Shown piece after piece: positions 1 to 5,473 of a stretch of 5,473 nucleotides of DNA. A program made the position numbers and the translations under genes. Position 1 is the first letter of the stretch; each line of letters opens with the position of its first letter. The notes under the pieces were generated by a model. The model saw nothing but the letters and a program-made list of their open reading frames with translations. It was not told the origin of the DNA and did not search any database. Source of the stretch: Phycisphaerales bacterium (GTDB lineage Bacteria > Planctomycetota > Phycisphaerae > Phycisphaerales > SM1A02); contig JAQWRC010000394.1 in NCBI GenBank assembly GCA_029243925.1, forward strand, positions 1-5,473, in the 5' to 3' direction.

Positions 1-831
1 ATCCACCCCGGAGCGGACGGCCTGCACGATATCCCGCTCATATCCAACACCCATCAGATACCGCGGGCGGTCGGCAGGAAGTTGAGGTGCAGTCTTTGAG
101 ACGATGTCGTGAATCAGTGCTGGAGATTCACCCACTGCAACCCCACCGATGGCGTATCCCGGCAGATCGCATGCCGTCACATCCGCCAGAGATCGTTCTC
201 GCAAGGACTGGTCGGTGCCTCCTTGAATAATACCGAACAAGGCCTGCTCATCACTCCGCGCGTGTGCTTCGATGCAACGATGCAGCCACGCGGTCGTGCG
301 ATCCACGGCTACTTCCAGTCGGGCCGCGTGCGCACCGGGCTGCGTCCCATGATCACTGTTGTCTGCAATGCTGGGAGGACAATCATCAAAGGCCATGATG
401 ATGTCTGCGCCAAGATTGTTCTGAACTTCAATGGCTCGCTCGGGAGTCAAATCAATCCGCGCGCCATCGATGATCGATTGAAAGACGACACCTTGATCAT
501 CAATCGAGTTGCAATCCGCCATAGAGAATGCCTGATAGCCCCCTGAGTCGGTCAGAATCGGACCGTCCCAGCCCATGAAGCGATGCACGCCGCCACGTCG
601 AGCGATGAGGTCATCTCCTGGCCGAAGCATGAGGTGGTAGGCATTGTTCAGAATGATCTGGCTTCCGGTACTCCGCACCACATGCGGCAGAAGTCCCTTC
701 ACGGACGCCTTGGTTCCAACCGGCATGAATGCAGGGGTATCAAATGCACCGTGCGGAGTCTCCACAACCCCGACGCGTGCGTCTGAATCAGCGAGTGTGT
801 GGCTCACCTTGAATGTCAGTGGCCCACTCAT
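1..831 (-). CDS. tgt: tRNA-guanine(34) transglycosylase, C-terminus off the left edge
   Basis: This enzyme exchanges guanine 34 for the queuosine precursor preQ1 in tRNAs with GUN anticodons. I translated 277 in-frame codons from the ATG at 831-829; no stop occurs before the window edge. Visible family motifs are TDSGGYQ (residues 94-100, general acid/base Asp95), MAFDDC (146-151, base-recognition Asp149), GIIQGG (200-205, Gln203) and IGGVAVGE (228-235). LMGVG (259-263) follows. These match the preQ1 pocket of the well-studied Zymomonas mobilis enzyme. The fragment ends at 'SGVD', about two residues before the expected nucleophilic Asp of the FDCVxPTR motif. The zinc-binding Cys/His cluster and roughly 100 residues are therefore outside the window. 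The ATG overlaps the rhomboid stop codon by 4 bases (ATGA), which fixes the start and suggests translational coupling. Between Asp149 and Gln203 the protein is about 7 residues longer than the Zymomonas enzyme. The identification is very secure. Confidence 0.97.
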   Translation of the reverse strand, partial: MSGPLTFKVSHTLADSDARVGVVETPHGAFDTPAFMPVGTKASVKGLLPHVVRSTGSQIILNNAYHLMLRPGDDLIARRGGVHRFMGWDGPILTDSGGYQAFSMADCNSIDDQGVVFQSIIDGARIDLTPERAIEVQNNLGADIIMAFDDCPPSIADNSDHGTQPGAHAARLEVAVDRTTAWLHRCIEAHARSDEQALFGIIQGGTDQSLRERSLADVTACDLPGYAIGGVAVGESPALIHDIVSKTAPQLPADRPRYLMGVGYERDIVQAVRSGVD

Positions 832-1976
832 GATGAGGATCGATCCTGATCTCGACGAGAGGCCTGTTCCAAGATCTGCTTCTCTTTCTTCGTCAAGCTC
901 TGAAGTCCTTGCTGCGAAATCTTGTCCAGTATCCGGTCGACTTGAGCATGCTCTCGACCAGGAACAGGACGGTGTCGACCGGCAAAGTGCTTCGACGTCG
1001 GATCGACGCGGCCAGCAAGATCAAAGAGGCCATGCAGCGACTCTGGGTGACGGATGAACCACCATCCTGCCGCCGCACCACCCAGGTGCGCCGCTTCACC
1101 ACCGGAGTTGTTGAGATTGAAAAGGATGCTGACGATGGAAAAGCCAACCAGCAGCCAGGCCATCGTGGCCAATCGCATGGGCAACAGGAAGAACACAAGC
1201 ACTTTGGCGTTCGGCGCCAAAAACGCACCCGCCATCAGCACACCGAAGACGCCAGCAGAGGCTCCGATGAGCGGTGTCCCCGTTGCATTGACCAGCAGTC
1301 CTGGCACCGAATGGAGCCCAAAGGCCTCCGAGGCGATGTAGCCACCCAAATTCAACACGAGGTACAAGAGCGCGCCAAAAATTCCACACAGCAGATAGAA
1401 CGCAAGGTAACGCTTGCCCCCAAGGTATCGCTCTACGAGTGGGCCGAAGAAGTACAGGCCGATCATGTTGAACAGCAGGTGGAACATGTCCGCATGCAGG
1501 AACTGAAATCCGATCAACCGCCAGACCTGCGCATTGCCCAGTACTTGTTTCGTTGAAAAATGGAACCAATATTCAAACGCCTTGGCCATGCGTCCTTGAG
1601 CAACGGCGACTTCATTGCCCGCCGCGTCGTAGATTGGGAATCCCTGAATACGTTGATTCTGAATCTCCTGGCCCATCTGAACCGGAACCACCGCCTGCAC
1701 CACAGTTGGCTCGAGAGTCAGCGTCCCCCGCTCACTTCCCATCTTCGTTGGATCTGTCGTCTCCACGACCCACACACTGCTTTGAGCATCTTTGACCCAC
1801 CACAACCCAGTCTCAAGTGGCATCTTGGGAAGAAAGCCATCGATCATGAAGACGGCAGCACAGAGCACGATCAGCCAGGTGTTGACGGACCACCTCTGAC
1901 CAGCACCTGGTCCCGACGGCGATGAGAACCGCGGACCACTGGATTCCTTCCAATATGCTCGATCATGTACGCCCAT
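828..1976 (-). CDS. Rhomboid family intramembrane serine protease with large loop insert and C-terminal soluble tail
   Basis: This is a 382-residue membrane protease that would cleave transmembrane substrates inside the inner membrane. The catalytic dyad is visible: Ser240 in GASAGVFG (238-245) and His297 in AHLGG (296-300). HADMFHLLFN (161-170) carries the conserved His and Asn of helix 2. Hydrophobic segments lie near 33-49, 165-180, 189-212, 236-253, 258-287 and 296-308, giving the usual six-helix core. Residues 50-150, between helix 1 and the VWRLIGFQFLH motif, are unusually long and hydrophilic, and by rhomboid topology would lie on the periplasmic side. The C-terminal part (about 345-375, 'VDRILDKISQQGLQSLTKKE') resembles the short soluble domain found after many rhomboids (DUF6576-like, from memory). 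I chose the ATG at 1976-1974. It follows the NUDIX stop by 4 bases, has an AAGGAGG 11 bases upstream, and gives the typical MGxxDRxY start. An in-frame ATG at 2051 would overlap the NUDIX gene by 71 bases. The substrate is unknown. Confidence 0.94.
   Translation of the reverse strand: MGVHDRAYWKESSGPRFSSPSGPGAGQRWSVNTWLIVLCAAVFMIDGFLPKMPLETGLWWVKDAQSSVWVVETTDPTKMGSERGTLTLEPTVVQAVVPVQMGQEIQNQRIQGFPIYDAAGNEVAVAQGRMAKAFEYWFHFSTKQVLGNAQVWRLIGFQFLHADMFHLLFNMIGLYFFGPLVERYLGGKRYLAFYLLCGIFGALLYLVLNLGGYIASEAFGLHSVPGLLVNATGTPLIGASAGVFGVLMAGAFLAPNAKVLVFFLLPMRLATMAWLLVGFSIVSILFNLNNSGGEAAHLGGAAAGWWFIRHPESLHGLFDLAGRVDPTSKHFAGRHRPVPGREHAQVDRILDKISQQGLQSLTKKEKQILEQASRRDQDRSSS
836..847. repeat. 12-bp perfect palindrome just upstream of the tgt start
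   Basis: AGGATCGATCCT is a perfect palindrome lying within the last codons of the rhomboid gene, 5 to 16 bases before the tgt ATG. On the minus strand its AGGA arm (847-844) is the only Shine-Dalgarno-like sequence for tgt, at about 12 bases spacing. A role in controlling tgt initiation is possible, but chance is as likely. Confidence 0.25.
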
Positions 1977-1980
1977 CGAG

Positions 1981-2520
1981 TCAGTTGCCTCCTTGTGCGG
2001 ATCGGTGCATGGACCATAACTGGATGGCAGCAATAGACTTGCCATCCACAAGCGTCCCGTCAGCCATCATCGAGCAGACTTCATCCCATGATTTTGATTC
2101 CACGGTGATCTCCTCATGGGCTTCGAGTGCTTGCTGGCCGGCCTTGAGTTCTGTGGCCACGAAGACATGCATGAGTTCATCGGCAAATCCCGGTGATGTG
2201 TAGAAAGAGCCGAGAAACTCGATTGAATCAGCCCTGTATCCAGTCTCTTCGGTCAGTTCACGCCCTGCAGACACCACAGGGGGCTCATCAGGCTCAAGAG
2301 TTCCGGCGGGAAACTCCCAGAGGCTCTGTTCCAGGGCCACCCTCCAGTTGCGAATCATCACCAACTGGCCATCGGGCAGGACAGGCACAATCAGAACGGC
2401 ACCGGGGTGGCGTACCACGCTGCGATCGACCTCAGTCCCCTCCTGAGTCGTAAACCGGCATTCCTCAACCGAGAAGATCCGGCTCTCATATACACATGTT
2501 CGTTGGATGTCTCGTCTCAT
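1981..2520 (-). CDS. NUDIX hydrolase, ADP-ribose pyrophosphatase type
   Basis: This soluble 179-residue protein is predicted to hydrolyse a nucleoside diphosphate derivative, most likely ADP-ribose to AMP and ribose 5-phosphate. The complete Nudix box GX5EX7REUXEEXGU is present at residues 73-95: Gly73, Glu79, Arg87-Glu88-Leu89, Glu91-Glu92, Gly94. It is preceded by WEFPAG. A proline in SFYTSPGFADE (Pro110), about 15 residues after the box, is the feature that usually marks ADP-ribose pyrophosphatases of the NudF group. The N-terminal part, with RHPGAVLIVPV (37-47) and MIRNWR, also fits that group. I chose the ATG at 2520-2518, giving a short NudF-like lead-in. ATG at 2529 and GTG at 2571 are possible in frame, but the GTG start would overlap the divergent mlaF gene. 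None of the three has a clear Shine-Dalgarno sequence. It is the first gene of the NUDIX-rhomboid-tgt unit. Substrate assignment is by motif only; related sugar nucleotides remain possible. Confidence 0.9.
   Translation of the reverse strand: MRRDIQRTCVYESRIFSVEECRFTTQEGTEVDRSVVRHPGAVLIVPVLPDGQLVMIRNWRVALEQSLWEFPAGTLEPDEPPVVSAGRELTEETGYRADSIEFLGSFYTSPGFADELMHVFVATELKAGQQALEAHEEITVESKSWDEVCSMMADGTLVDGKSIAAIQLWSMHRSAQGGN
1988..1994 (-). promoter_or_regulatory. Ribosome binding site of the rhomboid gene
   Basis: The minus strand reads AAGGAGG here, a full match to the anti-Shine-Dalgarno complement, 11 bases before the ATG at 1976. It lies inside the last codons of the NUDIX gene. It supports the 1976 start over the longer frame opening at 2051 and suggests independent as well as coupled initiation. 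Confidence 0.75.
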
Positions 2521-2541
2521 AGGTACCATGGATGATAGAGG
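2489..2541. promoter_or_regulatory. Divergent start region between the NUDIX gene and mlaF
   Basis: Only 21 bases separate the two divergent start codons (NUDIX ATG at 2520, mlaF ATG at 2542). For mlaF, a TATACA hexamer at 2489-2494 could be a -10 box giving a leader of about 40 bases, but I see no good -35 at the right distance. For the NUDIX gene the minus strand reads TATCAT at 2537-2532, which would place transcription start at or very near the start codon. Both are weak matches. What is firm is that at least one promoter must lie within, or overlap, the other gene's coding sequence. Confidence 0.3.
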
Positions 2542-3378
2542 ATGCCACCAACACCAGCCCAACTTGATCACGCCACGGCTACGACTCCGATCATCTCACT
2601 TGAGGGTGTATCGAAATCCTTTGGTGATGTCCGCGCACTTCATGAGGTCACGATCCAGATCCCTCCGGGAAAGACCACGGTCGTCCTCGGACCCAGTGGC
2701 TGTGGCAAGAGTGTGATGCTCAAGCACATCATCGGCCTGCTCAAGCCTGATGCTGGAACGGTGACCTTTGATGGGCAACGCGTGGACCGCCTGCGAGAAC
2801 ACGATCTCAATGACATCCGCACGCGGGTTGGATTCCTGTTTCAACAAGGGGCGCTCTTCGATTCGATGACCGTCGGGCAGAACATTGGATTCCCACTTCG
2901 TGAACATTCAGAACTGTCGTTTCAAGAACGGAAACTGCGGGTGGACCGGATGCTTGAAATCGTTGGCGTGCCCGGCACGGCCGATCGCATGCCTGCGGAA
3001 CTTTCCGGTGGCCAGCAGAAGCGTGTCGCTCTGGCACGCGCCGTCATTCTCGAACCAGACGTCGTCCTCTACGACGAACCCACAACCGGGCTCGATCCAA
3101 TTCGGTCCGACATCATCGCAAGGCTCATTCAGCGATTGCAGGCCCGCCTCTCGCTCACCAGCGTGGTCGTCACCCATGACATCACAACCGCATTCAAGAT
3201 CGCCGATACCATGGTCATGATGCAGAATGGGCACGTGCTCCTTTCGGGACCACCCTCGAACTTCAAGTCAAGCGACAACGATGTCATTCGACGCTTCCTT
3301 GATGGAGATGCAGGTCCCGATGAGCTTGACCTGCTCGATCCTCCTGAAGATTCACTCGCCAAGGACAACCACTCGTGA
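2542..3378 (+). CDS. mlaF: MlaF-type ABC transporter ATPase (lipid/organic solvent transport)
   Basis: This is a cytoplasmic ATPase of 278 residues that would power lipid transfer by an MCE/Mla complex at the inner membrane. All nucleotide-binding motifs are intact: Walker A GPSGCGKS (50-57), Q-loop FQQGALFDSMTV (100-111), signature LSGGQQKR (154-161), Walker B VVLYDEP (174-180, catalytic Glu179), D-loop TTGLDP (181-186) and switch His212 in VTHD. GALFDSMTV after the Q-loop, and VSKSFGDVRAL near the start, are typical of the MlaF/Ttg2A group. The ATG at 2542 is effectively forced: an in-frame TAG lies at 2536-2538 and the conserved core begins by residue 18. The only purine-rich stretch, AGAGG, touches the ATG directly, too close for a normal ribosome binding site. 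The stop overlaps the next gene's GTG. After about residue 250 there is an acidic tail (DGDAGPDELDLLDPPED). No permease gene adjoins. Confidence 0.93.
   Translation: MPPTPAQLDHATATTPIISLEGVSKSFGDVRALHEVTIQIPPGKTTVVLGPSGCGKSVMLKHIIGLLKPDAGTVTFDGQRVDRLREHDLNDIRTRVGFLFQQGALFDSMTVGQNIGFPLREHSELSFQERKLRVDRMLEIVGVPGTADRMPAELSGGQQKRVALARAVILEPDVVLYDEPTTGLDPIRSDIIARLIQRLQARLSLTSVVVTHDITTAFKIADTMVMMQNGHVLLSGPPSNFKSSDNDVIRRFLDGDAGPDELDLLDPPEDSLAKDNHS
3361..3365 (+). promoter_or_regulatory. Probable ribosome binding site of the MCE gene
   Basis: AAGGA lies 9 bases before the GTG at 3375, inside the last codons of mlaF. It supports the GTG start that overlaps the mlaF stop codon as GTGA. The match is partial, so initiation probably also depends on coupling to mlaF translation. 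Confidence 0.55.
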
Positions 3379-4337
3379 ACCAGACTGCACGCGACTTTCT
3401 GATCGGCCTCTGCTCCATCATCGCATGTGTCGGCTTTGCAGTTCTGCTCATCCGGTTCGGTGAAATCCGGACATCAAGTCGATACCAGGTGACCATTCCA
3501 ACCGTGCAGGCTTCGGGGGTTCGCGTTGGCAGCAGCGTCACGCTCAACGGAGTCAAAATCGGCGTCATCGAATCCGTCGAGCCGACGAGCGATCCCCGCT
3601 GGCCAGTTACGATCATTGCCGGAATCGATGCTGAACGTACGATCCCAAGTTCCGCCATCCCCTACTCCAACAGCAGTTTGCTGGGAACAGGCGCTGCTCT
3701 GCTGCTTGACGTCGCCCCCTCGGACACGATGGCCGCTCCACTTGCAGTGGATGGGACGGCCACACTTCAAGGGCCAGTCCGGTCATACATGCTCGCCACG
3801 CTGAACAATGCCCTTGATGAACGACTCAATCCAGTACTCGATTCATTCAATGAACTGGCCGCAACCTACATCGGGGTCGGCGAAGATATTCAGGCGATCA
3901 TTGGGCCCGCCAGTGACGTCGGACATACGGTCCGAACGACGCTTGCTCGGATCAACGGCGCACTTGAAATGACGGAAGCATGGCTTGGCGATGAGCAACT
4001 GCGTGATCAGGCCCATGATCTCATTGGCACCAGCATCGTATTCGTCAACCACGGCATCGACATGGTGGACCAACTGACGGAGCTGACGACCAACATTGAT
4101 CAGCACAGTGCCACGATGATGGGTGAACTGATTCCAGTGACCAGTGAACTGACGCGTCTACTGTCAACGACTGATCGGGTCATGCAGGCGGTTGAAGACG
4201 GCGAAGGGACGATCGGCCAACTTGTCACGAACCGTGATCTCTATGACAGCTTGGACACCAGCATGAAGCAATTGCAGGAAGCGATTGTTTCCTTCACGCT
4301 GCTGGTCGATCAACTCCGTGAGGAAGGCGTCTTCTAG
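3375..4337 (+). CDS. MCE/MlaD-family lipid-binding protein with long helical tail
   Basis: This 320-residue protein is predicted to be anchored in the inner membrane with its bulk in the periplasm, where MCE domains form hexameric rings that pass lipids. A single hydrophobic segment spans about 8-28 (FLIGLCSIIACVGFAVLLIRFG). The MCE domain follows at about 35-115: VQASGVRVGSSVTLNGVKIG (44-63), with the characteristic 'G(V/L)xxGxxVxxxGxxIG' pattern, and a SLLGTGAALLLDV strand (101-113). The rest (about 140-315) has low hydrophobicity and looks mostly alpha-helical. It ends in EGTIGQLVTNRDLYDSL (277-293), a closing motif common in long-tailed MCE proteins. E. coli MlaD is much shorter (about 180 residues), so I give no symbol; the architecture is nearer to single-MCE proteins with a helical tail. 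The GTG start at 3375 overlaps the mlaF stop by 4 bases. The lipid carried cannot be told from sequence. Confidence 0.9.
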   Translation: MNQTARDFLIGLCSIIACVGFAVLLIRFGEIRTSSRYQVTIPTVQASGVRVGSSVTLNGVKIGVIESVEPTSDPRWPVTIIAGIDAERTIPSSAIPYSNSSLLGTGAALLLDVAPSDTMAAPLAVDGTATLQGPVRSYMLATLNNALDERLNPVLDSFNELAATYIGVGEDIQAIIGPASDVGHTVRTTLARINGALEMTEAWLGDEQLRDQAHDLIGTSIVFVNHGIDMVDQLTELTTNIDQHSATMMGELIPVTSELTRLLSTTDRVMQAVEDGEGTIGQLVTNRDLYDSLDTSMKQLQEAIVSFTLLVDQLREEGVF

Positions 4338-4338
4338 A

Positions 4339-4355
4339 TCGACCTCACAGGTCGA
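4339..4355. terminator. Perfect inverted repeat at the convergent gene junction
   Basis: TCGACCT (4339-4345) and AGGTCGA (4349-4355) are exact inverted repeats around a CAC loop. They sit 1 base past the MCE stop codon and cover the last codons and stop of the kup gene. A short hairpin at this spot could end transcription from both sides. However, no T-run follows on either strand, so it is not a textbook intrinsic terminator; it may instead protect mRNA 3' ends or be chance. Confidence 0.35.
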
Positions 4356-5473
4356 CTCTGAGGCCGATTTCCACGACTTGCCCTGCCGGCAGTTCAAACA
4401 CATTGCTCATCGATGACGCGTTCCTCGCCATCCAGGAGTAGAGTCCTTTGCGCCAGGCAAACATCGCACTTGAGCCACCGGTCACGACGATTTCCCGACG
4501 CGTGTAGTAGGTCACTGCATCGAGATCGATTTCCAGCCCACTGTTGATCGCCAACTGGAGCGTGCGCGGGACATTTGGAACCTGCAGGTATCCGAATCGC
4601 CCGCAGACGACTGTGAATCCATTGCCCAGTTCACTCACTTCAAGCTGCTTGCTCCGTGGCAATCTCGCAACCGGAGCAGCAATCATCGACACGATGATCA
4701 CACGTTCATACACCACTGGAAATCGAGAAAACAAGGCCACCAGGGCTGAAGGCGCGGTCTCGCTTGCACCCGTCAGGAACACGCCTGTGCCTGTGACCCG
4801 GTGAGCATCGGCGCTCTTGACCTGTTCAAGGAAAGGGGCGAGCGGTTCGTGCGCATCGGGGTGCGATTTCGACAATGCCTTGCGCCCCGCAAGCCACGTT
4901 GTCATGAGCAGAATGAGCACGCAGGCGATGCCGATTGGGAACCAGCCCCCATCACCGAGTTTGAAGACGTTCGCACTCAAAAAACTGAGGTCGACGACGA
5001 GGAAGACCACAATCATGGGGCCGTATTTCCACAACGGCCAGCCCCAGACCTGCCGAGCAACAATGGTCAGCAGAAGTGTCGTGGTCGTCATGACCGCCGT
5101 TACGGCGATGCCATAGGCCGATGCCAGACGCTCAGGCGACATGAAGATCACAACGGCGGCAATTGAACCGAAGAACATGATTCGATTCACAGCCGGGATG
5201 TAGACTTGGCCTTCGGTCTCATGTGAGGTGTGAATGATTCGCAGATACGGAAGAATACGCATCTGCACTGCCTGTCGTGTCAGTGAAAACGCGCCGCTAA
5301 TGATTGCCTGCGATGCAATGCATGCCGCGATCGTGGCGAGGATGATCATCGGCCATGTCATCGTGTCCGGAATGATCTCAAAGAACGGGTTGCCCAATGG
5401 AACATGAGATTCCTGATATGGACGCCAGGCTGAAACATTCGTTTGCGAGAGCAGCCAGGCACCCTGCCCGAAG
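4345..5473 (-). CDS. kup: Kup/HAK-family potassium uptake permease, N-terminus off the right edge
   Basis: This inner-membrane K+ importer is thought to act as a K+/H+ symporter. I read 375 residues in frame from the right edge to the TGA at 4347-4345; the open frame continues beyond 5397, where a TTG codon is internal, not a start. The fragment begins FGQGAWLLSQ. It then shows GNPFFEIIP, IASQAIISGAFSLTRQA (fragment residues 52-68), IIHTS, GQVYIPAVNR, LASAYGIAVT (116-125) and DGGWFPIG, all Kup family landmarks. Several membrane helices lie between about 36 and 195. Residues from about 196 to 375 form the soluble C-terminal domain, including the TGTGVFLTG strand and ending FELPAGQVVEIGLRVDL. 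That ending closely parallels the E. coli Kup C-terminus, so the 3' end is complete. Roughly 250 N-terminal residues, with the first helices and the gene's promoter, are outside. It converges on the MCE gene with 7 bases between stops. Confidence 0.95.
   Translation of the reverse strand, partial: FGQGAWLLSQTNVSAWRPYQESHVPLGNPFFEIIPDTMTWPMIILATIAACIASQAIISGAFSLTRQAVQMRILPYLRIIHTSHETEGQVYIPAVNRIMFFGSIAAVVIFMSPERLASAYGIAVTAVMTTTTLLLTIVARQVWGWPLWKYGPMIVVFLVVDLSFLSANVFKLGDGGWFPIGIACVLILLMTTWLAGRKALSKSHPDAHEPLAPFLEQVKSADAHRVTGTGVFLTGASETAPSALVALFSRFPVVYERVIIVSMIAAPVARLPRSKQLEVSELGNGFTVVCGRFGYLQVPNVPRTLQLAINSGLEIDLDAVTYYTRREIVVTGGSSAMFAWRKGLYSWMARNASSMSNVFELPAGQVVEIGLRVDL

Noticed and set aside
109..546. 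A 145-codon plus-strand open frame near the left edge
   Set aside because: It is antisense to tgt, whose motifs are all intact in the opposite strand; no recognisable domain is present.
909..1556. A 215-codon plus-strand open frame opposite the rhomboid gene
   Set aside because: Its translation is rich in Arg, Gln and His with no hydrophobic core or motif, and it lies wholly antisense to a gene with an intact catalytic dyad and helices.
1977..2051. Longer N-terminus for the rhomboid protein starting at the ATG at 2051
   Set aside because: It would overlap the NUDIX gene by 71 bases and add a non-family-like leader, while the ATG at 1976 has a strong AAGGAGG and the expected MGxxDRxY start.
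2521..2571. Longer NUDIX N-terminus from the GTG at 2571 (or the ATG at 2529)
   Set aside because: The GTG form would overlap the mlaF coding region by 30 bases and add a Trp-rich leader unlike other ADP-ribose pyrophosphatases; the ATG at 2529 cannot be excluded but adds only three residues.
4801..5166. Plus-strand open frames opposite kup
   Set aside because: They are antisense to conserved Kup membrane helices, and their translations are low in hydrophobic residues without motifs.
5395..5397. TTG at 5397 as the start of the kup gene
   Set aside because: The same frame stays open to the window edge and encodes Kup-like sequence (FGQGAWLLSQ and onward), so the TTG is an internal leucine codon and the gene is merely cut by the window.
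1..5473. Signs of a mobile element, CRISPR array, RNA gene or defence island
   Set aside because: I saw no regular direct repeats, transposase or integrase motifs, tRNA-like or rRNA-like sequence; all the sequence is accounted for by six compact chromosomal genes.

Overview
The window holds six protein-coding genes packed almost end to end. Four are complete and one is cut at each edge. No RNA gene, insertion sequence, CRISPR array or prophage gene is visible, and no gene-free stretch exceeds about 25 bases. The proteins look like ordinary chromosomal genes of a Gram-negative-type bacterium: an outer-membrane lipid transport (Mla/MCE) pair implies two membranes. The rhomboid protease begins with an 'MG.xDRxY' type N-terminus and ends in a C-terminal 'LDKISxxGLxSLTxxE' segment. 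From memory these resemble rhomboids of Planctomycetota, perhaps the Phycisphaerae, but this placement is an inference and was not tested by search.

Left part, minus strand (about 1-2520): a three-gene unit read right to left. It encodes a NUDIX hydrolase of the ADP-ribose pyrophosphatase type, a rhomboid intramembrane serine protease with a large extra loop, and tRNA-guanine transglycosylase (tgt, running off the left edge before its nucleophile and zinc site). The genes are separated by 4 bases and then overlap by 4 bases, so they are very probably one transcript with coupled translation. Their biochemical roles (nucleotide-sugar clean-up, membrane proteolysis, queuosine tRNA modification) show no obvious shared pathway.

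Middle part, plus strand (2542-4337): a two-gene unit encoding an MlaF-type ABC ATPase and an MCE-domain substrate-binding protein with a long helical tail, overlapping by 4 bases (GTGA). Together they would energise and carry phospholipid or another lipid between the inner and outer membranes. The MlaE-type permease that this complex needs is not next to them. The pair is bounded on both sides by unrelated genes on the opposite strand, so the permease must be encoded elsewhere.

Right part, minus strand (4345-5473): the C-terminal portion of a Kup/HAK-family potassium uptake permease, entering from beyond the right edge. It converges on the MCE gene with 7 bases between stop codons, and a perfect 7-bp inverted repeat sits on that junction.

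The main points for follow-up are the permease-less Mla pair, the 21-base head-to-head gap between the NUDIX and mlaF start codons, the rhomboid's roughly 100-residue segment between the first membrane helix and the conserved WR motif, and the junction hairpin. I see no clear sign of a wholly new system.
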